The notes: generated by a model not told the origin, from the letters alone. A stretch of 64,000 bases of DNA from Candidatus Chlorohelix allophototropha (GCF_030389965.1 NZ_CP128400.1:2108001-2172000); one strand, 5' to 3'. Numbered from the stretch's first letter, positions 17,322-26,762 are shown. Translations and numbers: made by a program.

Positions 17322-18167
17322 CTAGGTATTAATACTTCCCGACCGGAAGCGATAACCAAAGCCTCTTTCAGTAATTATATAGCGAGGTTTGGAAGGGTCG
17401 GGTTCTATTTTCTGGCGCAATTGGTTGATACAAACATGCAAATATTGGGTTTCATTCTCGTATTTAGAACCCCAGACGTTGAACAAAATGTTCTTATGCG
17501 TGACAATCTTTCCGGCATTGTCAATCAGATAGTGCAGTAATTGGAACTGATGGGGTGAGAGTTTTATTTCTCGACCCTCTACCATAGCGATTCTAAGCTC
17601 AAAATCAACGGTGAGCTTGTGGGAAACAAAAACCGAGGGGGCAGGATGCGGCGCAGCAACCGGAGTTGCCTCCTGTTCGGGAGCAACCTCGTTATAAACC
17701 GCGTTGTTCTCATCCTGAATCGTGGAAATAAGCTGTTTGATGGAATTGGCAGCAGTAAGCAGTTCGGACGAAACAGACATAAGAATCGAAGATTTCAGGG
17801 AAGCATGTCTTTCCAAACGCACTCTAACTGCTTCCAGCAACTCATCCTGACTAAAGGGCTTGCTGATATAGTCCTCTGCGCCAAGTTGCATACCATGCCG
17901 TATGTCATCGTGCGTGCTTTTTGCGCTCAAGAACACAAAGGGAATGGTAAGGGTCGCAGGGTCTTTGCGCAGCGATTCTAGCACCTGATAACCGCTAATG
18001 CCGGGCATCATGATGTCAGAAATTATCAAGGCGGGTTGGAATTGTTTGGCAAGATTAATACCGGTTGTGCCGTTCTGCGCAGAAAGAACCTCGTAACCTT
18101 CAGCTTCTAATAGGTACACAAGGTTAGTTAATATTTCTAACTCGTCATCAATCACTAAGATTTTCAT
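17322..18167 (-). CDS. OmpR-family response regulator
   Basis: DNA-binding response regulator of 281 residues. The receiver domain (1-118) has the acidic pair DD at 7-8, phosphoacceptor D51 in ISDIMMPGISGYQVLE, the conserved Ser/Ala and Lys (FLSAKS, SKPFSQDEL). A long variable linker (about 119-180) leads to an OmpR-type winged helix (about 183-277, LSPHQFQLLHYLIDNAGKIV...YIITERGFGYRF). It is a close paralogue of the regulator at 18386-19243 and lies between it and the kinase, with about 206 bases to the kinase start, so it probably has its own promoter. Partner and targets are inferred from position. Confidence 0.9.
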   Translation of the reverse strand: MKILVIDDELEILTNLVYLLEAEGYEVLSAQNGTTGINLAKQFQPALIISDIMMPGISGYQVLESLRKDPATLTIPFVFLSAKSTHDDIRHGMQLGAEDYISKPFSQDELLEAVRVRLERHASLKSSILMSVSSELLTAANSIKQLISTIQDENNAVYNEVAPEQEATPVAAPHPAPSVFVSHKLTVDFELRIAMVEGREIKLSPHQFQLLHYLIDNAGKIVTHKNILFNVWGSKYENETQYLHVCINQLRQKIEPDPSKPRYIITERGFGYRFRSGSINT

Positions 18168-18385
18168 TGCAATCCCTACTCAAGTTTAGGTCAGCTTTGC
18201 ACATTACAAAACTATCTCCACATATGGCAGGCACTTTTTATAGTAGAATTATAGCAACTAAATCTAAAGAGAACATTAAAATTCAAGCGATTATACTAAA
18301 GTTTTGTTATTAATTTTTTAAAGGAATATTAGTATAACCACGCTGGTGGGTTAAGCATGGGTAAAATGGCATAGAAAATTAAAAA

Positions 18386-19243
18386 TTAGGTGATAGGGGT
18401 TGGTTCGGCAAAGCGATAGCCAAAGCCTCTTTCAGTAAGGATATAACGTGGGTTAGAAGGGTTTGGTTCTATTTTCTGGCGCAACTGGCTAATAAATACG
18501 TGCAGGTATTGGGTTTCTTTTTCATACTCAGGTCCCCACACCTTGAGCAGCACATTTCTGTGGGAAACAATCTTTCCAGCGTTCTCAACCAAATAGTGCA
18601 GTAAGTTGAACTGATGCGGTGAGAGTTTAACTTCATGCCCATTCACCGAAATATTTCTAAGTTCAAAATCAATTATAAGCTCGCCGAAATCAAATCTGGA
18701 AGTTGGTGGAACGGGTACGACAGCTTCCGGTTCAGGTTCAGGCTCATCAGAATTGGCGGCAACAGGCGGCGTTTGCGCTTCATCCTGCGCTCTGGATAGC
18801 ATGTTTTTGATAGAGTTTGCGGCGGCGTATAGCTCGTTTGAAACGGGCATCAGTAAGGAAGCTTTCAGGGAGTTTTGTCTTCGCAAACGCGCCTTAACCG
18901 CCTCCAGCAGTTCACTATGGGTAAAGGGTTTGCAGATATAATCATCCACGCCGAGTTGCATACCTTGTCGAATGTTTTCGTGGGAACTTTTGGCAGTTAG
19001 GAAAATGACCGGAATGGCAAGCGTGGCAGGGTCTTTGCGCAGCGATTCTAGCACCTGATAACCGTCAATATCGGGCATCATGATGTCAGAGAGAATCAGG
19101 TCGGGAAGGAATTGGCGGGCAAGCTCAATACCATGCTTGCCACCTTGTGCGGAAATAACCTCATAACCGGCGGCTTCCAACATATAGCACAGGTTAATGC
19201 CAATTTCCACTTCATCTTCAATCACCAAAATTTTCTTGGTCAT
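18386..19243 (-). CDS. OmpR-family response regulator, paralogue
   Basis: A 285-residue regulator with the same layout as its neighbour: receiver with phosphoacceptor D53 (LSDIMMPDIDGYQVLESLRKDPATLAIP), Pro/Glu-rich linker, and winged-helix output domain ending in ILTERGFGYRF. The two regulators are nearly identical in the receiver alpha4-beta5 region and in the DNA-binding helices, and differ mostly in the linker. They arose by tandem duplication. One kinase with two such regulators suggests branching of the signal or a shared target. The linker contains an EPEPEPE stretch. Confidence 0.9.
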   Translation of the reverse strand: MTKKILVIEDEVEIGINLCYMLEAAGYEVISAQGGKHGIELARQFLPDLILSDIMMPDIDGYQVLESLRKDPATLAIPVIFLTAKSSHENIRQGMQLGVDDYICKPFTHSELLEAVKARLRRQNSLKASLLMPVSNELYAAANSIKNMLSRAQDEAQTPPVAANSDEPEPEPEAVVPVPPTSRFDFGELIIDFELRNISVNGHEVKLSPHQFNLLHYLVENAGKIVSHRNVLLKVWGPEYEKETQYLHVFISQLRQKIEPNPSNPRYILTERGFGYRFAEPTPIT

Positions 19244-19787
19244 AATACTACTTACCAGCCCATCTTTACTACAACTATCTCCACTGTTGCCCTCTACATA
19301 TTAAAACATTTTAATTCCAAAATAGGCGCGTAATTTCTACTGTAAAAACCCGCTGAATACGGGCAAGGGTTTTATAACACCCTGATTTACAGCTACAAAT
19401 TAAAAAATCCAATAATTAACAGGAAATTGCCTGAACGCGCTTTTGAAGAAGGCAAGCGGAAGAGATATTCAAAACTTAAAGTACACGATTTTAGCAATAC
19501 CTAAACAGAATTTTAGGAAAATTTTAGGTTTCATTAATTATAGTGAATAATATTACAGGGTTAATTTATTGTCAACAGACACAGGTTAAAGGGCGACTCA
19601 CCTGCACCCCGAATGGGGCGAGCGTCGCCCCTACAGGTTAATTCTCTTAGAATGGGTGAGATGGTTTTAATTCGTAGGGGCGTGGCTCGACACGCCCGGT
19701 ATTGATTGCGTATGTTGCCCCCATCTCGCTCGATTGCGCCACCGAACCGAAGGGCGCATCCCGGAACGCATTCCGATGCGTCCGGTT
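19244..19787. other. Intergenic region with dispersed palindromes
   Basis: A 544-base gap. The right third is promoter-like AT-rich DNA for the regulator. The left part (in the direction of the MFS gene end) holds palindromes at 19616-19630, 19678-19697 and 19764-19783 with the same GTTAATTCTCTTAGAATGGG-type flank seen at 23560-23590. No gene was recognised. Confidence 0.6.
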
Positions 19788-20927
19788 TTAACCCTTGTGT
19801 TGCCTGAGCGTAATGGCTAAGCCCAGTAGCGCCCCCAAAGCGGCTACCAGATACATGCCCGTCAGCCCGTACCATTCCAACGCCAGCCCTAACAGCCAGC
19901 TTCCCATGCCGATGCCCGTATCGTAGCCCAGATAAAATGCCACCACCCCGCGCCAACGCTCGTTCGGCGAAACCATCTCTACGTGATTAGCCATTACGCC
20001 GGGATGCAGGATGCCCATCGCCGCCGCCATCAGCAGCATATTTGCCAGCAATAGCCCTTCCAAGTCCACAAACGCCAGCCCTAGCAACGCCGCTGCCAAC
20101 AGCAAAAAGGCGAAGGCTAGCAAGCGGCTGCGATCGCCCCGATCCTGCAAACGCCCGGTGGCAAGGCGCGTTAGGATGATGCCCACGCCGTAAATTGCGT
20201 AAGCCAGCCCGGTAGGTTCTAGCCCGCGCCGTTCGGTCAGAATCGGCAGAAATTGCAGGAACGCCCCAAAGCCCAAGCCCACTAACCATGCCACCAACAT
20301 TTGCCAATACAGCACGCGCGGAATTGCCAGCATGACCCGCCAACTACGCTTGGGGCGGGTCGGTTGCGGCTCGATATGCAATGCCAGCGACAACGCGCCG
20401 CCTCCCAACGCCAACGCCGCTACCAGCCAGAAAGTACCTTTAACGGTGAGAACATCGAGCAAGCTGTTGATAAGGGCAGGCGCGAACGCCATCGCCACGT
20501 TTGCTGCTGCGCCGAACAACGCTAACGCCGCGCCCTGTTGTCCCGGCAACGCCAACGCCGAGATTAGGGCGGTTCCGGCAGTGGTAAATGCCACGTAGCC
20601 GAATGCTTGTAGCAAGCGCAAGCCGAAAAGCAATACCGGGTCGGTGGTTAGGCTCACGAACGCTGCGCCCACCATCAGCGAACCCGCTCCCAAGAGTAGC
20701 ACTTGGCGATAACCCCAGCTATCGGTAAGAATCCCCGCCAGCGGTCGCCCCACCACCGCCGCGACTCCGAACGCGCCCAATATCACGCCGATTTGCCAAT
20801 CGGGCAAGCCAATTTGGGTGAGGTAGCGCGGCAAGGGAATGAGCAAGGCGTAATAGGCGGCAAAAAACGAGAGGTTTGCCACCCAAACCGTCCAATATCC
20901 TTGCTTGGTGGGAGGAAGTAACTTCAT
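19788..20927 (-). CDS. MFS transporter
   Basis: Membrane carrier of 379 residues with about 12 hydrophobic helices. Motif A of the major facilitator family is visible as GRPLAGILTDSWGYRQVLL between helices 2 and 3, and a related GRLQDRGDRSRLLAF in the second half. Its pattern resembles the arabinose-efflux/multidrug 12-helix group. It is distinct from the two 14-helix pumps at 21921 and 55785. Substrate unknown. It is transcribed away from the MarR-pump operon, with dispersed palindromes on both sides. Confidence 0.85.
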   Translation of the reverse strand: MKLLPPTKQGYWTVWVANLSFFAAYYALLIPLPRYLTQIGLPDWQIGVILGAFGVAAVVGRPLAGILTDSWGYRQVLLLGAGSLMVGAAFVSLTTDPVLLFGLRLLQAFGYVAFTTAGTALISALALPGQQGAALALFGAAANVAMAFAPALINSLLDVLTVKGTFWLVAALALGGGALSLALHIEPQPTRPKRSWRVMLAIPRVLYWQMLVAWLVGLGFGAFLQFLPILTERRGLEPTGLAYAIYGVGIILTRLATGRLQDRGDRSRLLAFAFLLLAAALLGLAFVDLEGLLLANMLLMAAAMGILHPGVMANHVEMVSPNERWRGVVAFYLGYDTGIGMGSWLLGLALEWYGLTGMYLVAALGALLGLAITLRQHKG

Positions 20928-21046
20928 TTTAGTATTCTAACCGATTTTTCCCCAAAACTTTCACCGCATCGGCGTGGTCGTTGCCGGGCAGCAACGGGAT
21001 AAAGGGCGTATTCATGAAAATTAACAATTAAATCCGTAAAACGAGA

Positions 21047-21105
21047 ATTGGGGTAAATCCATCAGATTTCACCATCAAACGCGGGCGCATCGCGATGCGC
21101 CCCTA
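21047..21105. repeat. Dispersed element with family A palindrome (left copy)
   Basis: The block GGGTAAATCCATCAGATTTC followed by ACCATCAAACGC and the palindrome 21083-21102 (GGGCGCATCGCGATGCGCCC) is repeated at 21848-21901 on the other side of the marR gene. The wider gap 20928-21237 holds no gene. Confidence 0.7.
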
Positions 21106-21237
21106 CGAACCCGAATCTCACGTGTTCGCGCCTTTGCCCCAATCCCGCCGATTGTGCCACCACACGAAGGGTGTATTCCGACACGCCCTCGATGGGTGGC
21201 TCTCTTTTCCTTCCCCCAAAATTAATCGTATATACTA

Positions 21238-21307
21238 TTGACACATCAACGAAATCTTATTATCATTGTCATATCAATGGTTGATTTGTCAATCATTGTT
21301 GGGTCAA
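21238..21307 (+). promoter_or_regulatory. Promoter with four-site operator array
   Basis: A near-consensus promoter, TTGACA (21238-21243), 17 bases, TATCAT (21261-21266), is overlaid by four 12-mers of the form TTGxxxxxTCAA at 21238, 21266, 21281 and 21296 (spacing 28, 15, 15). The first covers the -35 box and the second starts at the -10 box, so binding would block RNA polymerase. The same array with the same spacing is found upstream of the second pump at 57511-57580. Confidence 0.75.
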
Positions 21308-21330
21308 TTATTTGTAAGCAAGGAAGCTCA

Positions 21331-21834
21331 ATGTCAAACCAGATTGCCGGAAACGAGTCCGTTCATAAAGCTAGAATTGCATGGGAACGTCTCACCGAAG
21401 GCGTAACATGGGCGGGCGGGGCGCGTTTGCCGCTGATGCTGCGGTTGGCGCGGGCGAATAAAGTGGTTATTCCACGCTACGAAGAGCATATGGGCTTGAG
21501 TATTCCCCAAATGCGCATTCTAATTGAAGCGCTCGACCCCGATGGCGTAATCCAGTCCGCCTTGCACAAATATTATGGGATTGACCCCGCTTCTATTAGC
21601 CGTACCTTGCAAGCGATGGAGCGTGATGATTTGGTGACGCGCCGCGTGGATGAACAAGACAGCCGCAATATGCGCGTGTTTCTCACCGAGAAGGGGCGCG
21701 CCATCGCCGAGTCTTTCCCCGAACGCATCGCCGAATTTGAGCAGCGCATGGTGGCGGGGCTTTCCGATGAAGAAATCTTGCAAATGCATCGTTTGTTCGA
21801 ACATATAGAAAATAATTTAACCGGAAATGAGTAA
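21331..21834 (+). CDS. MarR-family regulator of the adjacent efflux pump
   Basis: Winged-helix regulator of 167 residues from the start chosen here. ATG 21331 has AAGGAAG seven bases before it; the longer frame back to 21238 would run through the operator array and is rejected. The MarR fold shows YGIDPASISRTLQAMERDDLVTRRVDEQDSRNMRVFLTEKG, with the recognition helix and basic wing. It lies upstream of a 14-helix drug pump in the same direction, the classic marR-pump arrangement, and probably represses both pumps that carry the operator array. The inducing ligand is unknown. Confidence 0.85.
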   Translation: MSNQIAGNESVHKARIAWERLTEGVTWAGGARLPLMLRLARANKVVIPRYEEHMGLSIPQMRILIEALDPDGVIQSALHKYYGIDPASISRTLQAMERDDLVTRRVDEQDSRNMRVFLTEKGRAIAESFPERIAEFEQRMVAGLSDEEILQMHRLFEHIENNLTGNE

Positions 21835-21847
21835 ACAAGAGGTTTGA

Positions 21848-21901
21848 GGTAAATCTACCAGATTTTACCATCAAACGCGGGCGCATCGCGATGCGCCCCT
21901 A
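21848..21901. repeat. Dispersed element with family A palindrome (right copy)
   Basis: Near-repeat of 21047-21105: GAGGTAAATCTACCAGATTT, then ACCATCAAACGC and the palindrome at 21879-21898. It sits in the operon between marR and the pump and may act as a transcript-processing or attenuating hairpin. Confidence 0.7.
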
Positions 21902-21920
21902 CTAAAAAGGATTATAGAAA

Positions 21921-23525
21921 TTGGTTATTAAAGAAACAGCGGTAGAAAAGCCGCAACACTCAGAAAACAGACATTTGGTACTGGCGTTGTCCGGCATAAT
22001 CATGAGCATTTTGCTGGTCGCGCTCGATCAAACCATCGTAAACCCGGCAATGCCCCGCATCGTGGAAGAATTGCAGGGCTTTTCGCTGTTCGCGTGGGTT
22101 AGCACCGCCTATCTGCTCACTTCTACTGCCACCATTCCTATCGCGGGAAAGCTCGGCGACATGTTCGGGCGCAAAACCTTGTTGCTGATTGCGGTGTTTG
22201 TGTTTGTGGGCTTTTCTGCCTTGAGCGGCGCGGCTCCCTCAATGGTTTGGCTGGTAATCTTCCGCGCATTTCAGGGTATCGGCGCGGGTATGCTGCAATC
22301 CAACGCCTTCGCGATGATTGCCGAACTCTTTCCTAATCCCGCCAAACGCGCCCGCTGGCAAGGTTTTATCGCCGCCGCTTTCGGCTTTTCCTCCTTACTT
22401 GGTCCGGCACTGGGCGGCTTTATCACCGATAATCTCGACTGGCGTTGGGTCTTTTATGTAAACGTTCCGGTGGGCGTGGTGGCAGTTTTGGCGCTCATCT
22501 TCAATTTGCCCAAATCTACTCCTAGCGGAGCGCGTAAGGTGGACTGGCTTGGCTCGTTCTTCATGACCGGGTCGGTGGTCAGCTTGTTACTCGCACTCAC
22601 TTGGGGCGGTCACACCGAGCCAAACGGTTACGCATGGAACAGCCCGCAAATTTTGGGCTTGTTCGGCATCGCAGTGATAATGCTGCTCGTCTTCCTGTTC
22701 GTGGAGACTCGCGCCGCCGAGCCGATTATACCGCTGAAGCTGTTCACCAATAAAGCGGTGAGCGTCATTGCGGTGGTGAGCTTTACTACGGGCGCGACAA
22801 TGCTAGGCGCAACTCTGTTCATCCCCCTCTTTATACAGGTGGTGAAAGGGCAATCCGCCTCCAGTTCCGGCGCACTCACTACCCCGCTGGCATTGGCAAT
22901 GGTCAGCGCCAACATCTTGACCGGGCAGTTCATCGGGCGGGTGGGACATCTCAAATGGCCCTTCATCAGCGGTAGCATCATGGCAGTGGTGGGTATGTTG
23001 CTGATGCTCACCATTGATACCAATACCTCCCTGTTGGCGGTTACGGTCTATATGATGGTAATGGGCTTCGGGCTTGGTCAGGTAATGCCGAGCATGACCA
23101 TCGTGGTGCAAGAATCAATCTCGCGGCGCGAATTGGGCGTGGGCATTTCCAGCGTGCAGTTCTTCCGCTCTATCGGTAGCACTATGGGCGTGGCGGTAAT
23201 CGGCACAATCGTTACCAACAGCTATGCTTCGGCAATCACCGCCGCGCCTGCCGCTGCCGGGTTGCCTGCCAAATTGTTGGAGACTATCTCAGAGCCGCAA
23301 AACCTGTTGAACGCGAAGGTGGCTGCCAGCTTGCCCGAATCGCTGGTGGATACGGTGCGCACTTTGCTGACCGCCGCCATTCACAGCGGCTTGCTGGTTT
23401 CAACCGGAGTAGCGGTGGTAGTATTTCTGGCGGCGCTGTTCGTTCCTTCCATTCGCATCAAATCCGGCGGAAAGAAGCAAAAATCCAGCGAGCCTGCGGT
23501 TGCCGAGAAAGAATTGGTGGCGTAA
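21921..23525 (+). CDS. DHA2-family (EmrB/QacA) drug efflux MFS transporter
   Basis: Membrane antiporter of 534 residues with 14 predicted helices. Family features are LDQTIVNPAMPRIVEEL in helix 1 (the conserved acidic DxTIVNVALP type motif), motif A GKLGDMFGRKTLLLIAV, and motif C-like GPALGGFITDNLDWRWVFYVNVPVG. It exports hydrophobic compounds using the proton gradient. TTG start follows AAAGGATTATAGAAA; its paralogue at 55785-57401 also starts with TTG after the same GGATTAT. Downstream of the MarR gene, so inducible by the regulator's ligand. The specific drug is not predictable. Confidence 0.9.
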   Translation: MVIKETAVEKPQHSENRHLVLALSGIIMSILLVALDQTIVNPAMPRIVEELQGFSLFAWVSTAYLLTSTATIPIAGKLGDMFGRKTLLLIAVFVFVGFSALSGAAPSMVWLVIFRAFQGIGAGMLQSNAFAMIAELFPNPAKRARWQGFIAAAFGFSSLLGPALGGFITDNLDWRWVFYVNVPVGVVAVLALIFNLPKSTPSGARKVDWLGSFFMTGSVVSLLLALTWGGHTEPNGYAWNSPQILGLFGIAVIMLLVFLFVETRAAEPIIPLKLFTNKAVSVIAVVSFTTGATMLGATLFIPLFIQVVKGQSASSSGALTTPLALAMVSANILTGQFIGRVGHLKWPFISGSIMAVVGMLLMLTIDTNTSLLAVTVYMMVMGFGLGQVMPSMTIVVQESISRRELGVGISSVQFFRSIGSTMGVAVIGTIVTNSYASAITAAPAAAGLPAKLLETISEPQNLLNAKVAASLPESLVDTVRTLLTAAIHSGLLVSTGVAVVVFLAALFVPSIRIKSGGKKQKSSEPAVAEKELVA

Positions 23526-23540
23526 GGTTTAACCCATCGC

Positions 23541-23560
23541 GGGCGTGTCGTGCCACGCCC
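23541..23560. repeat. Family A palindrome
   Basis: GGGCGTGTCGTGCCACGCCC, followed by CTACGGGTTAATTCTCTTGG, between the pump and the hydrolase. Confidence 0.75.
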
Positions 23561-23643
23561 CTACGGGTTAATTCTCTTGGAATGGGTGAGCGGTTCGATG
23601 CGCCCGGTTTTAGCTAAAAATATTTTCACTTGGCACATCTAAT

Positions 23644-24525
23644 ATGAAGCGTCAATCTATTTTCAAAAGCAAGCTCTTGCGTCTTGCGCTGGTCTCGCTA
23701 ATTTTCTCTCTCGCCTTTGTTTATGTTGCCATGTCTGTTTATAGCGCGTTGTTTCTTACGGTTGTATCGGATCGCGCGTTAGGCTCGCTCACCCCCGCTT
23801 CCTACAGTTTGCCTTATGAGGAAGTAGCTTTTTCCAGCCCTGCCGAAGATAAAATAACTATTCGCGGTTGGCTTGTGCCTAAAGCTGATAGCCCGCACGT
23901 CCTAATTTTGCTGCATGGGCAAAACGCCAATCGTAGCGCGTCCCTACCGATTAGCAAGCCGCTATGGGAAAAGGGCTTTAACTTGCTGTTGCTCGACTTG
24001 CGCGGACACGGGCAATCGGACGGTGAGCGACATTATTACGGGCAGCGCGAACAATATGACCTCGTTGGGGCAGTTAGCTATCTGCAAAATCGGGGGTTTA
24101 AAGCGGGCAGCATCGGCATAATGGGCTGGAGTTTAGGTGCATCGGTGGCGATAATGGCGATGAGCCAGAGTGAGGGCATCCAAGCGGGGGTTAGCGATTC
24201 GGGCTTTGCCAGTCTGGGCAACATGCTCGGTATTTGGAGTCCGGGCGTATCGCTGATAGGTCGCCTAACCACCGGGCTAGATTTTGATAAGGTTAAGCCG
24301 GAAGCGGCGATAAAACAATTGGGGCAACGTCACGTATTTATAATTCAAGGGGATAGCGACCGGAACGTGCCGCCGGATAACGCCTACAAGTTGAAAGAGG
24401 CGGGGGGCGCAAACGTCACCCAGTTCTGGATGCTGGCGGGGGTGGGACATGTCGGGGCATACAGCAGCAACCCAGACGAGTATATCCGCCGCGTTACCGC
24501 TTTCTTCGCTACCGAGTTGAAATAA
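23644..24525 (+). CDS. Alpha/beta hydrolase, membrane-anchored
   Basis: Serine hydrolase of 293 residues. An N-terminal hydrophobic segment (about 12-38) probably anchors it in the membrane with the catalytic domain outside. The fold markers are LLHGQNANR (oxyanion loop), LDLRGHGQSDG, the nucleophile elbow GWSLGAS, the acid in IQGDSDRNVPP and the histidine in GVGHVGAY. Related proteins are BEM46/YqkD-like esterases of unknown substrate. The length is normal and all catalytic residues are present. It stands downstream of the pump but separated by a palindrome, so cotranscription is uncertain. Confidence 0.85.
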   Translation: MKRQSIFKSKLLRLALVSLIFSLAFVYVAMSVYSALFLTVVSDRALGSLTPASYSLPYEEVAFSSPAEDKITIRGWLVPKADSPHVLILLHGQNANRSASLPISKPLWEKGFNLLLLDLRGHGQSDGERHYYGQREQYDLVGAVSYLQNRGFKAGSIGIMGWSLGASVAIMAMSQSEGIQAGVSDSGFASLGNMLGIWSPGVSLIGRLTTGLDFDKVKPEAAIKQLGQRHVFIIQGDSDRNVPPDNAYKLKEAGGANVTQFWMLAGVGHVGAYSSNPDEYIRRVTAFFATELK

Positions 24526-24624
24526 CGGGTTTGTTGAAGAAATTACCTAGAGTTATGTAAAGTAAATCAGGTTTAGGTCGGGTAAAAAGAAACCAGAAAG
24601 AATTAATAATTATTAGCTTTGTGT

Positions 24625-25077
24625 TTAGCTCTGAGTACGCCCCTCCCGCAACATACCAACCGCTTTGACGATTCGTTGTTGCCGGGTTTCGGCTTTTTTG
24701 GTTCCCTCAATCCAGAGCAAATACTGGCGTTTGTGGCTATAAGATAGGCTATCAAAAAACTGTTTGGCAATTGTGTCCTGTTCAAGCAGCTCTGCAAAAT
24801 CGGGCGGTAAGGTCACCTCACGCGGGGCGGTATCGAGTTCTACAGTAATATCTACCTCATCGCCTGCTGCTACGCCCGCCCCGAGGCGATTTTCTGCGCT
24901 GATACCCAGTAAAAAGACTCCACCCATAAAGGCAATGCTACTACGGTAAGTGTAGCCGTTAATCGTGACATTTACGGCGGGACGTTTACTCGAACCAAGC
25001 GCCTTTACGATTTCCTCTGGAACCTCTACACCAGTGGCAGTCTTACCGTGAAGCTGTACTTTCGCCCGAAATTGCAT
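24625..25077 (-). CDS. DUF1905 / YdeI (OmpD-associated) family protein
   Basis: Small soluble protein of 150 residues. Residues 1-90 match the DUF1905 beta-barrel (MQFRAKVQLHG..GVEVPEEIVKALG..RPAVNVTINGYTYRSSI), and residues 100-145 form the helical YdeI/OmpD-associated tail with FFDSLSYSHKRQYLLWIEGTKKAETRQQRI. Members are widespread and often placed near DUF1801 proteins, as here (24 bases from the next gene on the same strand). No biochemical role is established that I can assign. RBS AGGAGA precedes ATG 25077. Confidence 0.85.
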   Translation of the reverse strand: MQFRAKVQLHGKTATGVEVPEEIVKALGSSKRPAVNVTINGYTYRSSIAFMGGVFLLGISAENRLGAGVAAGDEVDITVELDTAPREVTLPPDFAELLEQDTIAKQFFDSLSYSHKRQYLLWIEGTKKAETRQQRIVKAVGMLREGRTQS

Positions 25078-25101
25078 AAAAATCTCCTTTGCAGGCTAAT
25101 T

Positions 25102-25452
25102 TTAGATAGTATTTGCTGCCTGTTTAAAAAGGCTTGCTAAAAAATCGTAATCCACAGCCTGCCCCTTGCGGATTTTGATGGTTTTTCTTTCGGGAGGTCC
25201 CGATTCAAAAAAGCCTTCGGGCGCTTCCAAAGCAGTGGCATTAAAAATGGTAAAGCTTACCCATTCCTTGGCGGTGCCGATGACAGCGGCGTATTTGCCA
25301 TTCTTTAAAAAATGGGGTTTGCCATACTGTATTCGTTCTGCCACGTCTGGAATAGCTTGCTGGATGTCCTGCCTAAGCTGATTACAAATTGTTGCCTGCC
25401 AATCTTGGCTAATTTTTTCAATGAACTCGGTAACCGCTATATTCAAACTCAT
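25102..25452 (-). CDS. DUF1801-domain protein
   Basis: Protein of 116 residues in the DUF1801/YdhG family. Typical features are the N-terminal helix with LRQDIQQAIPDVAERIQYGKPHF and the core VSFTIFNATALEAPEGFFESGPPERKTIKIRKG. The ATG at 25452 follows AAGGAG. It is the first gene of a two-gene leftward operon with the DUF1905/YdeI protein. Function in the family is poorly known; some relatives bind iron or form oligomers. Confidence 0.8.
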   Translation of the reverse strand: MSLNIAVTEFIEKISQDWQATICNQLRQDIQQAIPDVAERIQYGKPHFLKNGKYAAVIGTAKEWVSFTIFNATALEAPEGFFESGPPERKTIKIRKGQAVDYDFLASLFKQAANTI

Positions 25453-25895
25453 TTAAAAAACTCCTTCATTATCGGCGCAATAACCGCCGGGTTTACATTA
25501 TGCTCCTGCTCAGGGAGGGTTTGATACTACGCAGCAGGGAAAAGCTTGGCGAGGGTTTGTGCCGTGTTTTGCATCCACTCCCAACTTGCGCCACTTACAC
25601 CTTAAAGCCCGATAACGATGTCACCGTTAGCGGGCAAAAGCTTTAGTATCAAAAGCTACACTAATAGTATAACGCCTTCCCGCCTTTAACAAGGTTTCGC
25701 ATAATTCCGCCATGCTTGCCTGTACCTCGTATGGGGTGACGGAATTAAATTCTTTTTCTGTTTCTTGTAAAAAAAGACCTCACGCTTATACGGGTCTTTT
25801 TTTTGCGTGATGTGACACTCGCTACCTTTGTAAATCCTATTCCACACTATACTAAACTCATTAAATATTGGACAAAACTATAGGGAGCTAAGCAA
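25453..25895. other. Intergenic region between divergent units
   Basis: A 443-base gap containing two of the shared operator-like 12-mers (TAATTCCGCCATG at 25702-25714 and GTGACGGAATTA at 25736-25747, inverted), a terminator at 25771-25808, and the lipoprotein promoter region near 25840-25880. No gene recognised. Confidence 0.55.
25771..25808 (+). terminator. Rho-independent terminator-like hairpin
   Basis: AAAAAGACC pairs with GGTCTTTTT across a 13-base loop and is followed by further Ts. There is no plus-strand gene immediately before it in this window segment, so the transcript it ends is unclear; it may insulate the lipoprotein gene. Confidence 0.65.
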
Positions 25896-26762
25896 TTGAA
25901 AAAACTGACTATTCTAATTCTATTTGTTTTAATGCTTGCCGGGTGTGGGGATGTGGCTACTTCAACCGCTATACCACCTACTCAAACGCCAGCAGCAACC
26001 GCTACACCTGCGCCACCGCCTACGGCAACACCCCTTCCTACCGCTACTCCAGATATTATTGCTACCGTATCCGCAATATCTACAGCCACAGCAGTGGCTC
26101 AAGCGACCGCAACAAGCAACGCCTTAGCTACTGCCACCGCTCAAACTCAGGCAACCGCTACTGCCGCCGCTCAAGCAACCATAAATTATCAAGCAACTAT
26201 CGCCGCTCTACCAAAACCCAAGACTTTCACAGGAAACGGAAATAAAGTAATAACGGGTATTACGTTATCTAAAGGTATTGCTCGCATCACCGGAAACTAT
26301 AAGGGTAGCAGCAATTTTATCGTTAAATTTATGACTAGCTCCGGCGATCTTATAGCATATCCACTTAATGCAATTGGTAATTATTCGGGTGTCCAATATG
26401 TGGCAGTTGAAGCAACAAGTGACTATGCTATGGAAATACAATCCAGCGGTGCTTGGACAATCGAAGTTGCGGATATTGCTAATGTAAAAGCTGAAGGGTA
26501 TTTAACTGGACCTTATAAGGGTAGCGGGGATTTTGCTTTTATTATGGAAGTGCCTAAATCCGGGCTTTCAATATTTAAATCTTCGTATAACGGTAAAAGT
26601 AATTTTATCATTACAATAATGAGCGCGTCGGATGGTTCTATGATGGCTTTATTGGCTAATGCAATTGGTGTTTATCAAGGCGAAAAATCTCAGAAAATCG
26701 ATAAGGGATATTACTTTGTAAATATCAAGGCTCAAGGTGACTGGACGCTTGAAATATCTTAG
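25896..26762 (+). CDS. Lipoprotein with duplicated beta domain, unknown function
   Basis: Exported lipoprotein of 288 residues, TTG start with GGGAG ten bases upstream. Signal LILFVLMLAGCG is followed by a long Thr/Ala/Pro linker (about 25-105) with TATA-type repeats. Two similar halves follow (about 108-195 and 200-288), each with the pattern G-x-G...KSNFIV or SSNFIV, then LNAIGNYSG or ANAIGVYQG and a closing WTIEV or WTLEI strand. This internal duplication suggests a beta-sandwich binding module. I do not recognise the family. Single gene with a terminator right after it. Confidence 0.75.
   Translation: MKKLTILILFVLMLAGCGDVATSTAIPPTQTPAATATPAPPPTATPLPTATPDIIATVSAISTATAVAQATATSNALATATAQTQATATAAAQATINYQATIAALPKPKTFTGNGNKVITGITLSKGIARITGNYKGSSNFIVKFMTSSGDLIAYPLNAIGNYSGVQYVAVEATSDYAMEIQSSGAWTIEVADIANVKAEGYLTGPYKGSGDFAFIMEVPKSGLSIFKSSYNGKSNFIITIMSASDGSMMALLANAIGVYQGEKSQKIDKGYYFVNIKAQGDWTLEIS

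Noticed and set aside
21238-21330. N-terminal extension of the MarR protein
   Set aside because: The extension translates the promoter and operator array; ATG 21331 has a good ribosome-binding site.
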